The notes: generated by a model not told the origin, from the sequence alone. Counted from the stretch's first letter, positions 42,487-51,884 are shown. The stretch is DNA of 64,000 nt from Hahellaceae bacterium (GCA_024234505.1 JACKOD010000001.1:62001-126000); one strand, 5' to 3'. Made by a program: numbers and translations.

Positions 42487-43878
42487 TTATCGTGCAGTTT
42501 CGGGGCTATTCCAGGGGGCAACTTTGAGTAGTAAAAGCATGCCGGGTAGTGCACATAGCGTACAAAACAGGAAAAATCCGGTCCAGCCCAGTCCTTCTGT
42601 AGGAAAGCCCACCGTCTTCATCCATGACCAGAGTATCGGATGGGTATCTTGTGTTACACCCTCTACAAGGTAACCCGTCGTGGCATTTGCGAGGCTTCTG
42701 GGCAATGCGGCCAGCGCGGTAAATAGCGCCAATTGTGTCGCGGTATAGTCGCGACTGGTCGATCGTGCAATAAATGCCACAAAGGCTGCAGTGCCTAATC
42801 CGACCCCCAGGTATTCCAGCGCGATAACTGCCGCGAGCGCCCAAAGGTTATTGCCTATTTCGGCTAGCGCCGCAAACCCTAAAATGGTCAGAATCTGTAC
42901 GAGGCCGAATAGCCAGAGAGCACGGTTAATGCCTATCTTTACCATCAATAAACCGCCTAATATGCCCCCTATGACCATCGGCCAAAGTGCCGCATTTTTT
43001 GCCACAATGCCTATTTCAGTCAGGTCAAAACCAAGATCAATATAAAAGGGGGTGGATAGCGCCGTGGCCATGTTGTCGCCCAGTTTGTATAAAAACATGA
43101 AGCCCAATATCAGAAAGGCTTGCTTCATTCCGAGGCGGGAAAAGAATTCGTGAAAGGGTTCGATGACGGCCTGACGAAGTGTTTGAGGGGGATGATCGCT
43201 GCCTTTGGGTTCTTTAACGCACAGCGTCATGATAATGCCCGGCAACATAAACAGAGCAACACTCCAGTAGACTGTAGTCCAGCTAAAATGATCAGCCATG
43301 ATCAACGCCAGTGATCCAGGGATGAGTCCGGCAATACGGTAGGCGTTAACGTGCACAGAGTTTCCCAGGCCCAGCTCTTGATCCGGTAGTATTTCACGCC
43401 GATAAGCATCCAGCACAATATCCTGACTGGCACTGAAAAATGCGATGCCTGTGGCGAGATAAATGATTGGCCAAAGCGAATCAGAGGGATCAAACCATCC
43501 CATCATGCCCATGCTGAAAAGTAGTGCCAACTGCATAAACAGCATCCAGCCGCGACGGCGGCCGAATGCAGGTAGCGCATAACGATCCATCAGCGGCGAC
43601 CAGAGAAATTTCCAAGCGTAGGGTAGGCCGATGAGTGAGAACAGACCAATCGTCGCCAGATCGATCTGTTCTTTTCTTAGCCAGGCCGGAATCAGGGTGT
43701 AGACATAGTAAAGAGGGAGCCCGGAACTGAAACCGGTGAATATGCAGATCAGCATGCGTCGATTAAACAGGGCTTGCCAGGCGGACTCCTGTGCAGGCGT
43801 CTCGTTGACGGATGTGTTACTGGTTTCAGGTTGACGGGGATCCGTCGATGGTGCAGTGGTTGAAGTGGTCACAAGCAT
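42487..43878 (-). CDS. ampG: AmpG-like MFS muropeptide permease
   Basis: A 463-residue major facilitator with about 12-14 helices. Family marks: FTGFSSGLPLYYVYTLIPAWLRKEQIDLATIGLFSLIGLPYAWKFLWSPLMDR, then RRRGWMLFMQLAL, FSASQDIVLDAYRREIL and YRIAGLIPGSLALIMAD. AmpG imports anhydro-muropeptides from the periplasm for wall recycling and links to beta-lactamase induction. A Thr/Pro-rich segment of about 35 residues precedes TM1. The start is ambiguous: the ATG at 43878 avoids overlap with the upstream gene, while a GTG at 43962 would overlap it by 65 bases. Confidence 0.88.
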   Translation of the reverse strand: MLVTTSTTAPSTDPRQPETSNTSVNETPAQESAWQALFNRRMLICIFTGFSSGLPLYYVYTLIPAWLRKEQIDLATIGLFSLIGLPYAWKFLWSPLMDRYALPAFGRRRGWMLFMQLALLFSMGMMGWFDPSDSLWPIIYLATGIAFFSASQDIVLDAYRREILPDQELGLGNSVHVNAYRIAGLIPGSLALIMADHFSWTTVYWSVALFMLPGIIMTLCVKEPKGSDHPPQTLRQAVIEPFHEFFSRLGMKQAFLILGFMFLYKLGDNMATALSTPFYIDLGFDLTEIGIVAKNAALWPMVIGGILGGLLMVKIGINRALWLFGLVQILTILGFAALAEIGNNLWALAAVIALEYLGVGLGTAAFVAFIARSTSRDYTATQLALFTALAALPRSLANATTGYLVEGVTQDTHPILWSWMKTVGFPTEGLGWTGFFLFCTLCALPGMLLLLKVAPWNSPETAR

Positions 43879-43897
43879 CCCTGTTTTTGGCTTAAGC

Positions 43898-44215
43898 TCA
43901 GGGATTATTCCAGAGGAAGCGTGATAAGGGAATTTTATCTGCGATAAATTCGATACCTTCACTTATCAGACGTTGTTGTTGCAACCTATACATTCGCGAA
44001 TCTGGTGGAAATGATAACTTGCCCAACCGATTGACAACCCTGTGCCACGGAAGCGTGCTGTCGTCAGGTAAAACGGCCAGGGCGCGACCCACATGCCGTG
44101 CCTTGCGCGGAAAGGCCGCCATGGAGGCGACCTGACCGTAAGTTGCAACTTTCCCTTCGGGTATCTGGCTCACTACCAGCCAGACGGCTTCTTGAAAGCT
44201 GGCAACATACTCCAT
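43898..44215 (-). CDS. Alkyltransferase-like protein (MGMT-related, non-catalytic)
   Basis: A 105-residue protein of the ATL family: FQEAVWLVVSQIPEGKVATYGQVASMAAFPRKARHVGRALA, with PWHRVVN in place of the PCHR of O6-methylguanine-DNA methyltransferase. Trp57 replaces the acceptor Cys, so it cannot transfer the alkyl group itself. Family members bind O6-alkylguanine and hand it to nucleotide-excision repair. The ATG at 44215 gives the normal length; a start at 44257 would overlap the SDR gene. It lies between ampG and the SDR gene on the same strand. Confidence 0.9.
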   Translation of the reverse strand: MEYVASFQEAVWLVVSQIPEGKVATYGQVASMAAFPRKARHVGRALAVLPDDSTLPWHRVVNRLGKLSFPPDSRMYRLQQQRLISEGIEFIADKIPLSRFLWNNP

Positions 44216-44237
44216 AAGCTGACGATTCCGTATTCGA

Positions 44238-44999
44238 TTAAACGCGGAGGCCGCCATCTACTTCAATGACGCGACCGGAAACATAATCGTTTTCCAGAAT
44301 GTACGCGACGGTATGTGCGATCTCTTCGGGTTGTCCCATACGACGCAACGGGATCTGCTTGGTCATCATGTCCAGTGCTTCAGGACGCATAGATCCCGTC
44401 ATTTCGGTAGCAATAAAGCCGGGTGCGATCGCCATGGAGCGAATGCCATAGCGTGCCAGTTCTTTCGCCCAGGTGACCGTCATTGAAGAGACACCGGCCT
44501 TGGCAGCAGAATAGTTGGTCTGGCCCATATTTCCTGCTCTGGAGATACTGGCAATATTGATGATACAGCCTTTGACACCGGTCTCGATCATCTTGGTCGC
44601 GGCTTCCCGGCCACACAGGAAAACGCCTGTCAGGTTGACATCAATGACTGACTGCCACTGCTCCAGCGACATCCGCTTTTCTACTACGCCGTCCTTTGCT
44701 TTTATCAGCATGCCGTCGCGTAGAATGCCGGCGTTATTGACCAGCCCGTCGAGCTTGCCAAAGTCGTTCACTATGCCTGCGAACGTGGTCTCAACGTCAG
44801 CTTCGCGTGCAACGTTGCAAAGGTAGTAGCGTGCCTGGGAGCCCGCTTGTTCGCATAAAGCCACGGTTTCCTGTAGTCTTTCTTCATTCAGATCGATCAG
44901 CGCCAAACGCGCACCTTTTGCTGCCAGAGAAACAGCCATTGCGCGGCCAAGGCCTTGACCGCCGCCAGTGATAGCAATTACAGAGTCTTGTAGTTTCAT
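44238..44999 (-). CDS. Short-chain dehydrogenase/reductase, FabG-like
   Basis: A 253-residue classical SDR: cofactor loop TGGGQGLGRAMA, DLN after beta-2 (NAD preference), NNAG at about 90, Ser in NIASISRAGN, and YSAAKAG with catalytic Tyr/Lys. The C-terminus GRVIEVDGGLRV is typical. It could reduce 3-oxoacyl-ACP or another alcohol/ketone pair; the substrate cannot be read. An insertion RDGMLIKAKDGVVEKRM around residue 110 is seen in a subgroup. AAGG lies nine bases before the ATG at 44999; the longer frame to 45044 is rejected. Confidence 0.88.
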   Translation of the reverse strand: MKLQDSVIAITGGGQGLGRAMAVSLAAKGARLALIDLNEERLQETVALCEQAGSQARYYLCNVAREADVETTFAGIVNDFGKLDGLVNNAGILRDGMLIKAKDGVVEKRMSLEQWQSVIDVNLTGVFLCGREAATKMIETGVKGCIINIASISRAGNMGQTNYSAAKAGVSSMTVTWAKELARYGIRSMAIAPGFIATEMTGSMRPEALDMMTKQIPLRRMGQPEEIAHTVAYILENDYVSGRVIEVDGGLRV

Positions 45000-45201
45000 T
45001 TTAAGCCTTAATCTATAAGAATGCAGATAACGTAATGTGTTCAATAGACGTTAATACTTATTGAGACGTTAATACTTATTGCTTGAAAACCGTTATTGAA
45101 ATCTATGAAACGGATATCCAGGCCAGGGCGGCATTATGGCAGTATTGGTTATCCAAGACCAAGCTTAAGATGATTCTAATTCTGTTGTCAGAGAGGTAGG
45201 C

Positions 45202-45789
45202 ATGAGGTACCTGTTTTTACTATTTATCGTGATGCCTGTGCTCGAAATGATGGTGCTCATTAAGGTGGGCGCATTAATCGGCATGTGGTATACGATCGGT
45301 TTTGTGTTATTTACGGCTTTTCTTGGCGCTAATTTACTCAAGCGGCAAGGGGTATCCACGCTTCTCCGGGCGAATCAAAAAATGGCTTACGGGGAAATAC
45401 CTGCCCAGGAAGTGGCTGAGGGCTTCCTCATTGCCTTGGGTGGGGCGCTGTTGCTGACGCCGGGATTTATTACCGATGCTTTTGGGTTTGCTCTGCTGGT
45501 GCCGGCTATTCGTGGACTACTGGTACGAAAAGTGGTTAGTTCGTTTCTCAGTGGCGGTGTCGCGCGGCAAGGCGGATTTCAGGCCGCCGGATACAGTTAT
45601 CGGGAATATCGTCATACTGCACAGAACGATGCCTTTGGAACCTCTCCCTTCGACCGGCCTGTCCGGTCAAACTCTGCCGATATCATCGATGGAGAAATAG
45701 TGAGCGACGGTGACGTTATGAGTGAAACAACGAAAAACACACATGGAATCGAAAGAGCGTCTGATCCGGATCCAGATAAAAAAAATTAA
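45202..45789 (+). CDS. fxsA: FxsA family membrane protein
   Basis: A 195-residue inner-membrane protein: four hydrophobic segments (about 2-22, 25-45, 75-95 and 98-110) with FxsA marks MPVLEMMVLIKVGALIGMW, LLRANQKMAYGEIPAQEVAEG and ALGGALLLTPGFITDAFG. The C-terminal 80 residues are polar and variable. In E. coli FxsA lessens exclusion of phage T7 by the F plasmid; its normal role is unclear. It lies just upstream of groESL, a synteny also seen in enterics. Confidence 0.92.
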   Translation: MRYLFLLFIVMPVLEMMVLIKVGALIGMWYTIGFVLFTAFLGANLLKRQGVSTLLRANQKMAYGEIPAQEVAEGFLIALGGALLLTPGFITDAFGFALLVPAIRGLLVRKVVSSFLSGGVARQGGFQAAGYSYREYRHTAQNDAFGTSPFDRPVRSNSADIIDGEIVSDGDVMSETTKNTHGIERASDPDPDKKN

Positions 45790-45807
45790 AATATTTTTCA
45801 CCTGCCT

Positions 45808-45835
45808 ATTGAAATTGATTTTGTCACCCCTATCT
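45808..45835 (+). promoter_or_regulatory. Sigma-32-type heat-shock promoter of groESL
   Basis: ATTGAAA (-35 side), a 12-base spacer, then CCCCTATCT (-10 side), close to CTTGAAA-N(11-16)-CCCCATNT. It lies about 165-190 bases upstream of groES. No CIRCE inverted repeat is seen, so control by sigma-32 rather than HrcA is favoured. Confidence 0.75.
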
Positions 45836-45997
45836 ATGGCACCACATGCTGCTTGGGTCGGCATCAGTTGCTTCCCGGACAACCGAATCATACACGTTTG
45901 TCTGACAGCGTTTGATACGAAGGCAGCAAATCCCAAAAAGTAAATTGAAAGATAATCTGAATTCATCAGAGAAAACCTAACTTGGAGAATCGATAAG

Positions 45998-46288
45998 ATG
46001 AAGATCCGTCCATTACACGATCGTGTTGTTGTACGCCGTAAGGAAGAAGAGACCAAAACCGCGGGTGGTATCGTTCTTCCAGGAAAAGCAGCAGAGAAAC
46101 CTTCACAGGGTGAAGTTGTCGCTGTAGGCACTGGTCGCGTTCTTGACAATGGTGATGTGCGCCCTATGGCTGTTAAGGCTGGCGACATCGTTGTATTTGG
46201 TCAGTATTCAGGTAGCACCATTAAAATTGATGGTGAAGAGTTGCTGATCATGGGTGAAAGCGAAATTTTTGGTGTGCTGGAAGGCTAA
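45998..46288 (+). CDS. groES: Co-chaperonin GroES
   Basis: A 96-residue Hsp10 that caps the GroEL ring and releases folded substrate with ATP hydrolysis. The sequence MKIRPLHDRVVVRRKEEETKTAGGIVLPG is diagnostic, with the mobile loop at 17-32 and the C-terminal ILIMGESEIFGVLE-type end. GGAG lies ahead of the ATG. groEL follows after 74 bases. Confidence 0.98.
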   Translation: MKIRPLHDRVVVRRKEEETKTAGGIVLPGKAAEKPSQGEVVAVGTGRVLDNGDVRPMAVKAGDIVVFGQYSGSTIKIDGEELLIMGESEIFGVLEG

Positions 46289-46362
46289 TTTAGTCCCAGG
46301 CATGCAGACAGAGATTGCATTGCAATCAAGAATTCAGTTAGGCATATACAGGATACGAAACA

Positions 46363-48012
46363 ATGGCAGCAAAAGACGTAAAATTCGGTAGTGCAGCGCG
46401 TAACCGCATGTTGGCGGGCGTAAATATTTTGGCTGATGCAGTAAAAGTTACTTTGGGCCCTAAAGGTCGTAACGTGGTATTGGACAAATCCTTTGGTGCG
46501 CCTACTGTCACTAAAGATGGTGTATCTGTTGCGAAAGAAATCGAACTGAAAGACAAGTTCGAAAACATGGGCGCGCAGATGGTGAAAGAAGTTGCTTCTC
46601 AAACCAATGATGCGGCCGGTGACGGTACGACCACTGCGACCGTATTGGCTCAGTCCATCGTTAACGAAGGTCTGAAAGCGGTAGCCGCCGGCATGAATCC
46701 AATGGATCTCAAGCGCGGAATTGACAAAGGTGTTGTGGTTGCTGTTGAAGCGGTCAAGAAATTGGCTCGTCCTTGCACTGACAGCAAGGCGATTGCACAA
46801 GTAGGTACCATTTCTGCGAACAGTGATACTCGTGTAGGTGAAATCATTGCCGAAGCGATGGAAAAGGTTGGCAAAGAAGGCGTTATCACGGTAGAAGAAG
46901 GTAGCGGTTTCGAAGACGAACTGGCAGTAGTAGAAGGTATGCAGTTCGATCGTGGCTACCTGTCACCTTACTTCATCAACAATCAGGACAGCATGAGTGC
47001 CGAGTTGGAAAACCCGTTCGTGTTGCTGGTTGATAAGAAAGTATCCAACATCCGTGAACTGCTGCCTGTTTTAGAAGGTGTAGCGAAGTCCGGTAAGCCT
47101 TTGTTGATCATCGCTGAAGATGTTGAAGGTGAAGCGTTGGCGACCTTGGTTGTTAACAATATGCGTGGCATTGTTAAAGTGGCTGCGGTAAAAGCGCCCG
47201 GTTTCGGTGATCGCCGTAAAGAAATGCTGCAGGATATCGCCATCCTGACTGGCGGTACGGTTATTTCTGAAGAAGTCGGTCTGACATTGGAAAGTGCAAC
47301 GCTGAATGATCTGGGTACCGCCAAGCGTGTCAGCATTACGAAAGAAAACACGACTATTATTGATGGTGCAGGTGCCGAAACTGAAATCGAAGCACGTGTG
47401 GCTCAGATTCGTAAGCAGATTGAAGACAGCTCTTCAGACTACGACCGTGAAAAGTTGCAGGAGCGCGTAGCTAAACTGGCTGGCGGTGTTGCAGTGATCA
47501 AAGTCGGCGCAGGTTCTGAAGTAGAAATGAAAGAGAAGAAGGCGCGCGTTGAAGATGCGCTGCACTCTACTCGTGCTGCGGTAGAAGAAGGTGTGGTACC
47601 TGGTGGCGGTGTTGCACTGGTTCGCGCGCTCCAGGCTATCGCTGACCTGAAAGGTGATAACGAAGACCAGAACGTAGGTATCAACCTGCTCCGTCGTGCG
47701 ATGGAAGCACCTCTGCGTCAGATCGTTGAAAACGCCGGTGGTGAAGGCTCGGTTGTGATCGACAAGGTTAAGCAGGGTGAAGGAAGCTTTGGCTTCAATG
47801 CGGCGATCGGAACCTATGGCGATATGCTGGAAATGGGTATCCTGGATCCTGCAAAAGTTACCCGTACTGCATTGCAGGCAGCTGCCTCGGTTGCGGGCTT
47901 GATGATCACTACCGAGTGTATGATCACTGAGCACGTAGATGAGAACGCAAAAGGCCCCGCAATGCCGGATATGGGCGGCATGGGTGGAATGGGCGGTATG
48001 GGCATGATGTAA
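46363..48012 (+). CDS. groEL: Chaperonin GroEL
   Basis: A 549-residue Hsp60 with all landmarks: VTLGPKGRNVVLDKSFG, DGTTTATVLAQ (ATP site), the apical domain around GVAKSGKPLLIIAEDVEGEALATLVVNN, and the GGMGGMGGMGMM C-terminal tail. Codon use is highly biased, as expected for an abundant protein. It is co-transcribed with groES from the upstream heat-shock promoter and ends before a strong terminator. Confidence 0.99.
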   Translation: MAAKDVKFGSAARNRMLAGVNILADAVKVTLGPKGRNVVLDKSFGAPTVTKDGVSVAKEIELKDKFENMGAQMVKEVASQTNDAAGDGTTTATVLAQSIVNEGLKAVAAGMNPMDLKRGIDKGVVVAVEAVKKLARPCTDSKAIAQVGTISANSDTRVGEIIAEAMEKVGKEGVITVEEGSGFEDELAVVEGMQFDRGYLSPYFINNQDSMSAELENPFVLLVDKKVSNIRELLPVLEGVAKSGKPLLIIAEDVEGEALATLVVNNMRGIVKVAAVKAPGFGDRRKEMLQDIAILTGGTVISEEVGLTLESATLNDLGTAKRVSITKENTTIIDGAGAETEIEARVAQIRKQIEDSSSDYDREKLQERVAKLAGGVAVIKVGAGSEVEMKEKKARVEDALHSTRAAVEEGVVPGGGVALVRALQAIADLKGDNEDQNVGINLLRRAMEAPLRQIVENAGGEGSVVIDKVKQGEGSFGFNAAIGTYGDMLEMGILDPAKVTRTALQAAASVAGLMITTECMITEHVDENAKGPAMPDMGGMGGMGGMGMM

Positions 48013-48057
48013 TCAGTCCCGCCTGAGACTGCCTGCCTTTCCTGATAGAAAGGCTGA

Positions 48058-48095
48058 AACCGGTGAATGGATACATTCACCGGTTTTGTTTTTTG
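48058..48095 (+). terminator. Intrinsic terminator after groEL
   Basis: AACCGGTGAATG-GATA-CATTCACCGGTT, a perfect twelve-pair stem, followed by TTGTTTTTT. Confidence 0.93.
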
Positions 48096-48204
48096 GAACA
48101 CAGTTATAATCTTAGGGCTTTCGTACAGAAACCTGGGATGTTAAAGTCGCTGCTCTCATTTTTAAGTTTATTTCTGCCAGTCTGCTCATAAGGCCACCGG
48201 GTTT

Positions 48205-48972
48205 GTGATTAAAAGAATTTTTGGCTACGGCTTTTTGCTAATTGTTTCATATGCAATATTTTTGATTGCGAATCTACCGTCGTCATTTGTATGGAAGCAA
48301 CTACAACCTCTGATCCCCCTTCAACAATTGCCCTTTCGTATCGAGGCGGTTTCGGGTACCGTCTGGCAAGGACAAGTGCTCGCCAGAGCAGAAGGGATCC
48401 CGGTACTATGTGATTGGAAGGTTGATCTTTTGGGCGCAATCTCGGGTCAGTTACCTGTTGCCGTACGCGTAAAATCTTTACCGGGTGAGTTAAAGGGGAA
48501 TTTACGTGTTGGTATGGGTGACATTGAAATAGAGAACCTGAAAGGCGTCGTGCGACTGGATCCCCTTAATCCGGCGTTAAGCCGCCAGCGTTTGACCCTG
48601 GCTGGAGATGTGGCGGTAAGATCCTTCAACCTGAGTATTCAACAGGGCCGGATTAATAATGCGTCCGCAGATATTGCCTGGTCTGGAGGCAATATCAGTT
48701 ATCCCGCTGGTCGAAGTCAGCATGATAGAATGCTCCCCGCATTTAGAGCGCAGATTGCTACTATTGATGGCGAAAGTCGGCTGTCAGTGCGTGATAGCGA
48801 GGCTACGTTCGACGTCATTTCTGGTGCCATCGATCAGAATGGCATTGCCATGTTAGAAGTAACGCGCCGGGTGCTTGATCTGGCGCGAGAGCCTTGGCCA
48901 TCGAACTCGACAGAAAAAGATGTGGTATTCAAGGTCAAGCGCAAACTCTATTTAACCCCCTCGCAAGGTTAA
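48205..48972 (+). CDS. gspN: Type II secretion system protein N
   Basis: A 255-residue GspN-like bitopic protein: one N-terminal membrane helix (about 6-26) and a beta-rich periplasmic part with the family pattern RIEAVSGTVWQGQ, CDWKVDLLGAISGQLPVAVRVKSLPG and LSGDV-type repeats. GspN is an accessory of T2SS assembly. The start is a GTG at 48205 with weak ribosome-site support. gspC follows after 11 bases and then gspD, one operon. Confidence 0.85.
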   Translation: MIKRIFGYGFLLIVSYAIFLIANLPSSFVWKQLQPLIPLQQLPFRIEAVSGTVWQGQVLARAEGIPVLCDWKVDLLGAISGQLPVAVRVKSLPGELKGNLRVGMGDIEIENLKGVVRLDPLNPALSRQRLTLAGDVAVRSFNLSIQQGRINNASADIAWSGGNISYPAGRSQHDRMLPAFRAQIATIDGESRLSVRDSEATFDVISGAIDQNGIAMLEVTRRVLDLAREPWPSNSTEKDVVFKVKRKLYLTPSQG

Positions 48973-48983
48973 GCAAAGCAGGT

Positions 48984-49862
48984 ATGGTGAGTACAAGAAT
49001 AATGACAACGCGTTTTTGGGATAAGCTTGCCAGTAAGGTAACGTGGCTGTTATTGCTGTTATTGATCATATATGTTGCGAGAATGCTGGCCCATGCGACC
49101 TGGTTTGGGCTAGGCGAACATTCGGATCGACTGCTGCAGATAGACTCACGCAATGTCTCGGTGGCAGCAGGCACACGGCAAGAAAACAGGGTATTGCCGT
49201 TAGATATTTTCGGCCGTGTTGACATTAAATTGGTTCAGAAAGAAGAGGTACGTCCCACTGATGCACCTAAAACCATGTTGCGGTTGGAACTGAACGGTGT
49301 GTTCTTGTCTGACTCGCCGCAGCGTTCGGCGGCAATTATTGCAGAGCGTGGAAAAGATTCAGAATACTATCGTGTAGGCGATAGTTTGCCCGGTAATGTG
49401 TTGCTCGATGCCGTGTATCCGAACTATGTCATTCTTAATCGCGCCGGTAAATTTGAAAAACTTATTTTCGACGAGGATAAAGCTGACGGTGGTAATATCA
49501 CCCTGAATCAAAGTACCCCTCAAGGTGCTAATGCCGGTGTACGGATAAATACACCGGAAGAGTTTGTTGCGGAGGCGACTCGCAGGTTATCTGATAATCC
49601 CGTGAGCGCTTTGGCCAGTGTAGGGTTGCGACCTGCCTCTTCGGACGAAGTAAGCGGATATGTCTTTGAGGGTAATAATCCCATGCTGACTCGCCTGAAT
49701 TTAAAGCGGGGAGATGTTATTCGATCGGTGAATGGTAATGGTCTGGGTGATCTGCAACGGGATAAAGATCTACTTCAGCAATTATCATCACAAGATAGTC
49801 TGGAAGTAGAAGTAGAAAGAGATGGCACCAGCTTTTATATTAACTATCCGCTGCGCCGATAA
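48984..49862 (+). CDS. gspC: Type II secretion system protein C
   Basis: A 292-residue bitopic inner-membrane protein that links the T2SS inner platform to the secretin. TM helix about 13-33 (VTWLLLLLLIIYVARML); HR domain about 95-165 (LELNGVFLSDSPQRSAAIIAERGKDSEYYRVGD); a linker; and a C-terminal PDZ domain about 205-290 (LNLKRGDVIRSVNGNGLGDLQRDKDLLQQL). I take the ATG at 48984; an ATG at 49002 is also possible, and the longer frame to 48894 would overlap gspN. Confidence 0.93.
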   Translation: MVSTRIMTTRFWDKLASKVTWLLLLLLIIYVARMLAHATWFGLGEHSDRLLQIDSRNVSVAAGTRQENRVLPLDIFGRVDIKLVQKEEVRPTDAPKTMLRLELNGVFLSDSPQRSAAIIAERGKDSEYYRVGDSLPGNVLLDAVYPNYVILNRAGKFEKLIFDEDKADGGNITLNQSTPQGANAGVRINTPEEFVAEATRRLSDNPVSALASVGLRPASSDEVSGYVFEGNNPMLTRLNLKRGDVIRSVNGNGLGDLQRDKDLLQQLSSQDSLEVEVERDGTSFYINYPLRR

Positions 49863-49888
49863 AAAAACTGACAGGAATATGACTAATA

Positions 49889-51841
49889 ATGAAAGGGTTG
49901 CGTAATTTCTTTCGGGGCATGTTGCTTCTTTGCCTGATTGGGCATGGCTTAACAGGGTGGGCTCAGGAACAAACCTGGACCGTCAATCTTAAGGATGCAG
50001 ATATCAGAGCATTTGTGACACAGGTGTCTGATATCACGGGCTACAGTTTTGTTATTGATCCCAGAATAAAAGGTAAGGTGACGGTTATATCAAATGTTCC
50101 GATGAATCGTGACGCCGTTTACGAGATGTTCCTGTCCGTATTACAGGTGCATGATTTTGTTGCCGTACCGGGAGAGGGCGTCATCAAAATTGTCAGAAAT
50201 AACGATGCCAAACAAATTGCAGAGGTTTTGGACACCCTGCATAAGATTCCTTCAGAGCAGCTCGTTACCCGTGTCATTCAGGTCAATAATGCCAATGCCT
50301 TGGAGCTGGTGCCAATATTACGGCCCATGGTGGCGAAGTATGGACACTTGGCTGGGGTTGCCGCAGCCAATGCTTTAATCATTAGCGATCATATTGCCAA
50401 TATAGAACGAATCACGAAAATAGTTTCTGAACTCGACAGTCCGAATAGTTACGCACTGGAAGTCATCCAGCTTAAAGATGCCTGGGTCGGAGATATGGTC
50501 AAGCTACTTGAAGAGCTCGCGCCGGCAGAACTTGGAAAAGCAGCTAAAGCGAACGCGCAAAACAAATTTAGTGTGGTGGCAGACCAGCGCAGTAATCGCC
50601 TTATTCTCAAAGGCGACGAAAATTTCCGTGACAAAATTCGAGAATTGATTCAGAAGCTGGATCAACCTGCAGCGACTACTGGTACGACCAAAGTCCTGCG
50701 TCTCAAGCACGCAGATGCGAAGGAAATGGCCGAATTGCTCAAAGGGTTGATGGGCGCTATTACTACTGAAAATAAAGAAAAAGGTGGCGAAAAGGTTCAT
50801 GGAGATGCCACTGTTTACGCCGATGAAGGTCTGAATGCTTTAGTGATTCGTGCCGAACCTTCGGTGATCAAAGAAACTGAGGAAATTATCCAGCAGCTGG
50901 ATGTTCGTCGTGCGCAGGTACTTATTGAAGCCGCGATAGTTGAAGTGGGTGACGAAGCCAACAAGGCTTTGGGTGTTCAATGGGCGCTTTATGATGCCAA
51001 TTCGGCTTTGCCGGGCGCGATGACGAATTTTGGCGAAGTTGGTTTGTCTGCTGCAAATGTTCTCGGTGCACTGGCAACAGCAAAAAATGATGACTCGGTT
51101 CCTGCCGTAAGCCCGGCGCAAGGTGGAGTCACCTTGGGTGTGGGCAATGTTGATAAAAATGGCGTGAGTTGGGGTTCGCTTATACAGGCATTACAATCGA
51201 CCACCGATGTCAATCTGCTTTCAACGCCTAAAGTCATTACTATGGACAATCATGAGTCATCGATTCATGTCGGTCAAAATATTCCTATCAAGACGGGTGA
51301 GTCAACTACAACGGGAGATGGCACTGCCAATCCTTTTACCACTATTACGCGTGAAGATATTGGTGTGAAGCTGAAAGTGACGCCGAGCATTAGCGAAGGT
51401 GATCTGGTGCGCCTGGAAATCGAGCAGGAAATTTCGTCGATTGAAGATAGCGTAGAAACGGCAGCCGACATTATCACTAACAAGCGCCTGATCAAAACTA
51501 ACGTATTGGCGGATGACCAGGAAACCATCGTATTGGGTGGTTTGATTACGGATAATTTCTCGGTCAAAGAAAGTAAGGTTCCCTTTTTGGGCGATATTCC
51601 TTACCTTGGCGTATTGTTCAAAAGTAGCGAGAAGAAACGCAGCAAACGAAATTTGCTGGTATTTCTGAAGCCTACAATACTTCGAGACAGATCCATGTCA
51701 GCCAATGTGAGTCAGCAGAAATTCGACACACTTTGGCAACTAAACCTGGAGAAACGTGCGGCTAACGATGATATTCCAGAGGAGGGGTTGGTTAAGCCAG
51801 ACATTAATACCCTTTATCTCGAAAATGGATTGGGTCGCTAG
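49889..51841 (+). CDS. gspD: Type II secretion system secretin GspD
   Basis: A 650-residue outer-membrane secretin. Signal peptide about 1-25 (MLLLCLIGHGLTGWA); N0 domain (TVNLKDADIRAFVTQVSDITGYSFVIDPRIKGKVTVIS); N1-N3 repeats (VTRVIQVNNANALELVPILRPM, LEVIQLKDAWVGDMVKLLEEL, LIQKLDQP); and the secretin core (QVLIEAAIVEVGDE, STPKVITMDNHESSIHVGQNIPI, VPFLGDIPYLGVLFKS). Forms the exit pore for folded exoproteins. The C-terminal S domain seems short. No gspE-M genes follow, so the rest of the system must lie elsewhere. Confidence 0.97.
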   Translation: MKGLRNFFRGMLLLCLIGHGLTGWAQEQTWTVNLKDADIRAFVTQVSDITGYSFVIDPRIKGKVTVISNVPMNRDAVYEMFLSVLQVHDFVAVPGEGVIKIVRNNDAKQIAEVLDTLHKIPSEQLVTRVIQVNNANALELVPILRPMVAKYGHLAGVAAANALIISDHIANIERITKIVSELDSPNSYALEVIQLKDAWVGDMVKLLEELAPAELGKAAKANAQNKFSVVADQRSNRLILKGDENFRDKIRELIQKLDQPAATTGTTKVLRLKHADAKEMAELLKGLMGAITTENKEKGGEKVHGDATVYADEGLNALVIRAEPSVIKETEEIIQQLDVRRAQVLIEAAIVEVGDEANKALGVQWALYDANSALPGAMTNFGEVGLSAANVLGALATAKNDDSVPAVSPAQGGVTLGVGNVDKNGVSWGSLIQALQSTTDVNLLSTPKVITMDNHESSIHVGQNIPIKTGESTTTGDGTANPFTTITREDIGVKLKVTPSISEGDLVRLEIEQEISSIEDSVETAADIITNKRLIKTNVLADDQETIVLGGLITDNFSVKESKVPFLGDIPYLGVLFKSSEKKRSKRNLLVFLKPTILRDRSMSANVSQQKFDTLWQLNLEKRAANDDIPEEGLVKPDINTLYLENGLGR

Positions 51842-51850
51842 CTAACGAAA

Positions 51851-51877
51851 GCCCCGGAATTACCGGGGTTTTTTTTC
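51851..51877 (+). terminator. Intrinsic terminator after gspD
   Basis: CCCCGG-AATTA-CCGGGG followed by eight T, directly after the gspD stop and before the convergent M48 protease gene. Confidence 0.93.
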
Positions 51878-51884
51878 GTCTTTT

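Noticed and set aside
47434..47934. 166-codon minus-strand frame inside groEL
   Set aside because: Typical antisense open frame in a codon-biased gene.
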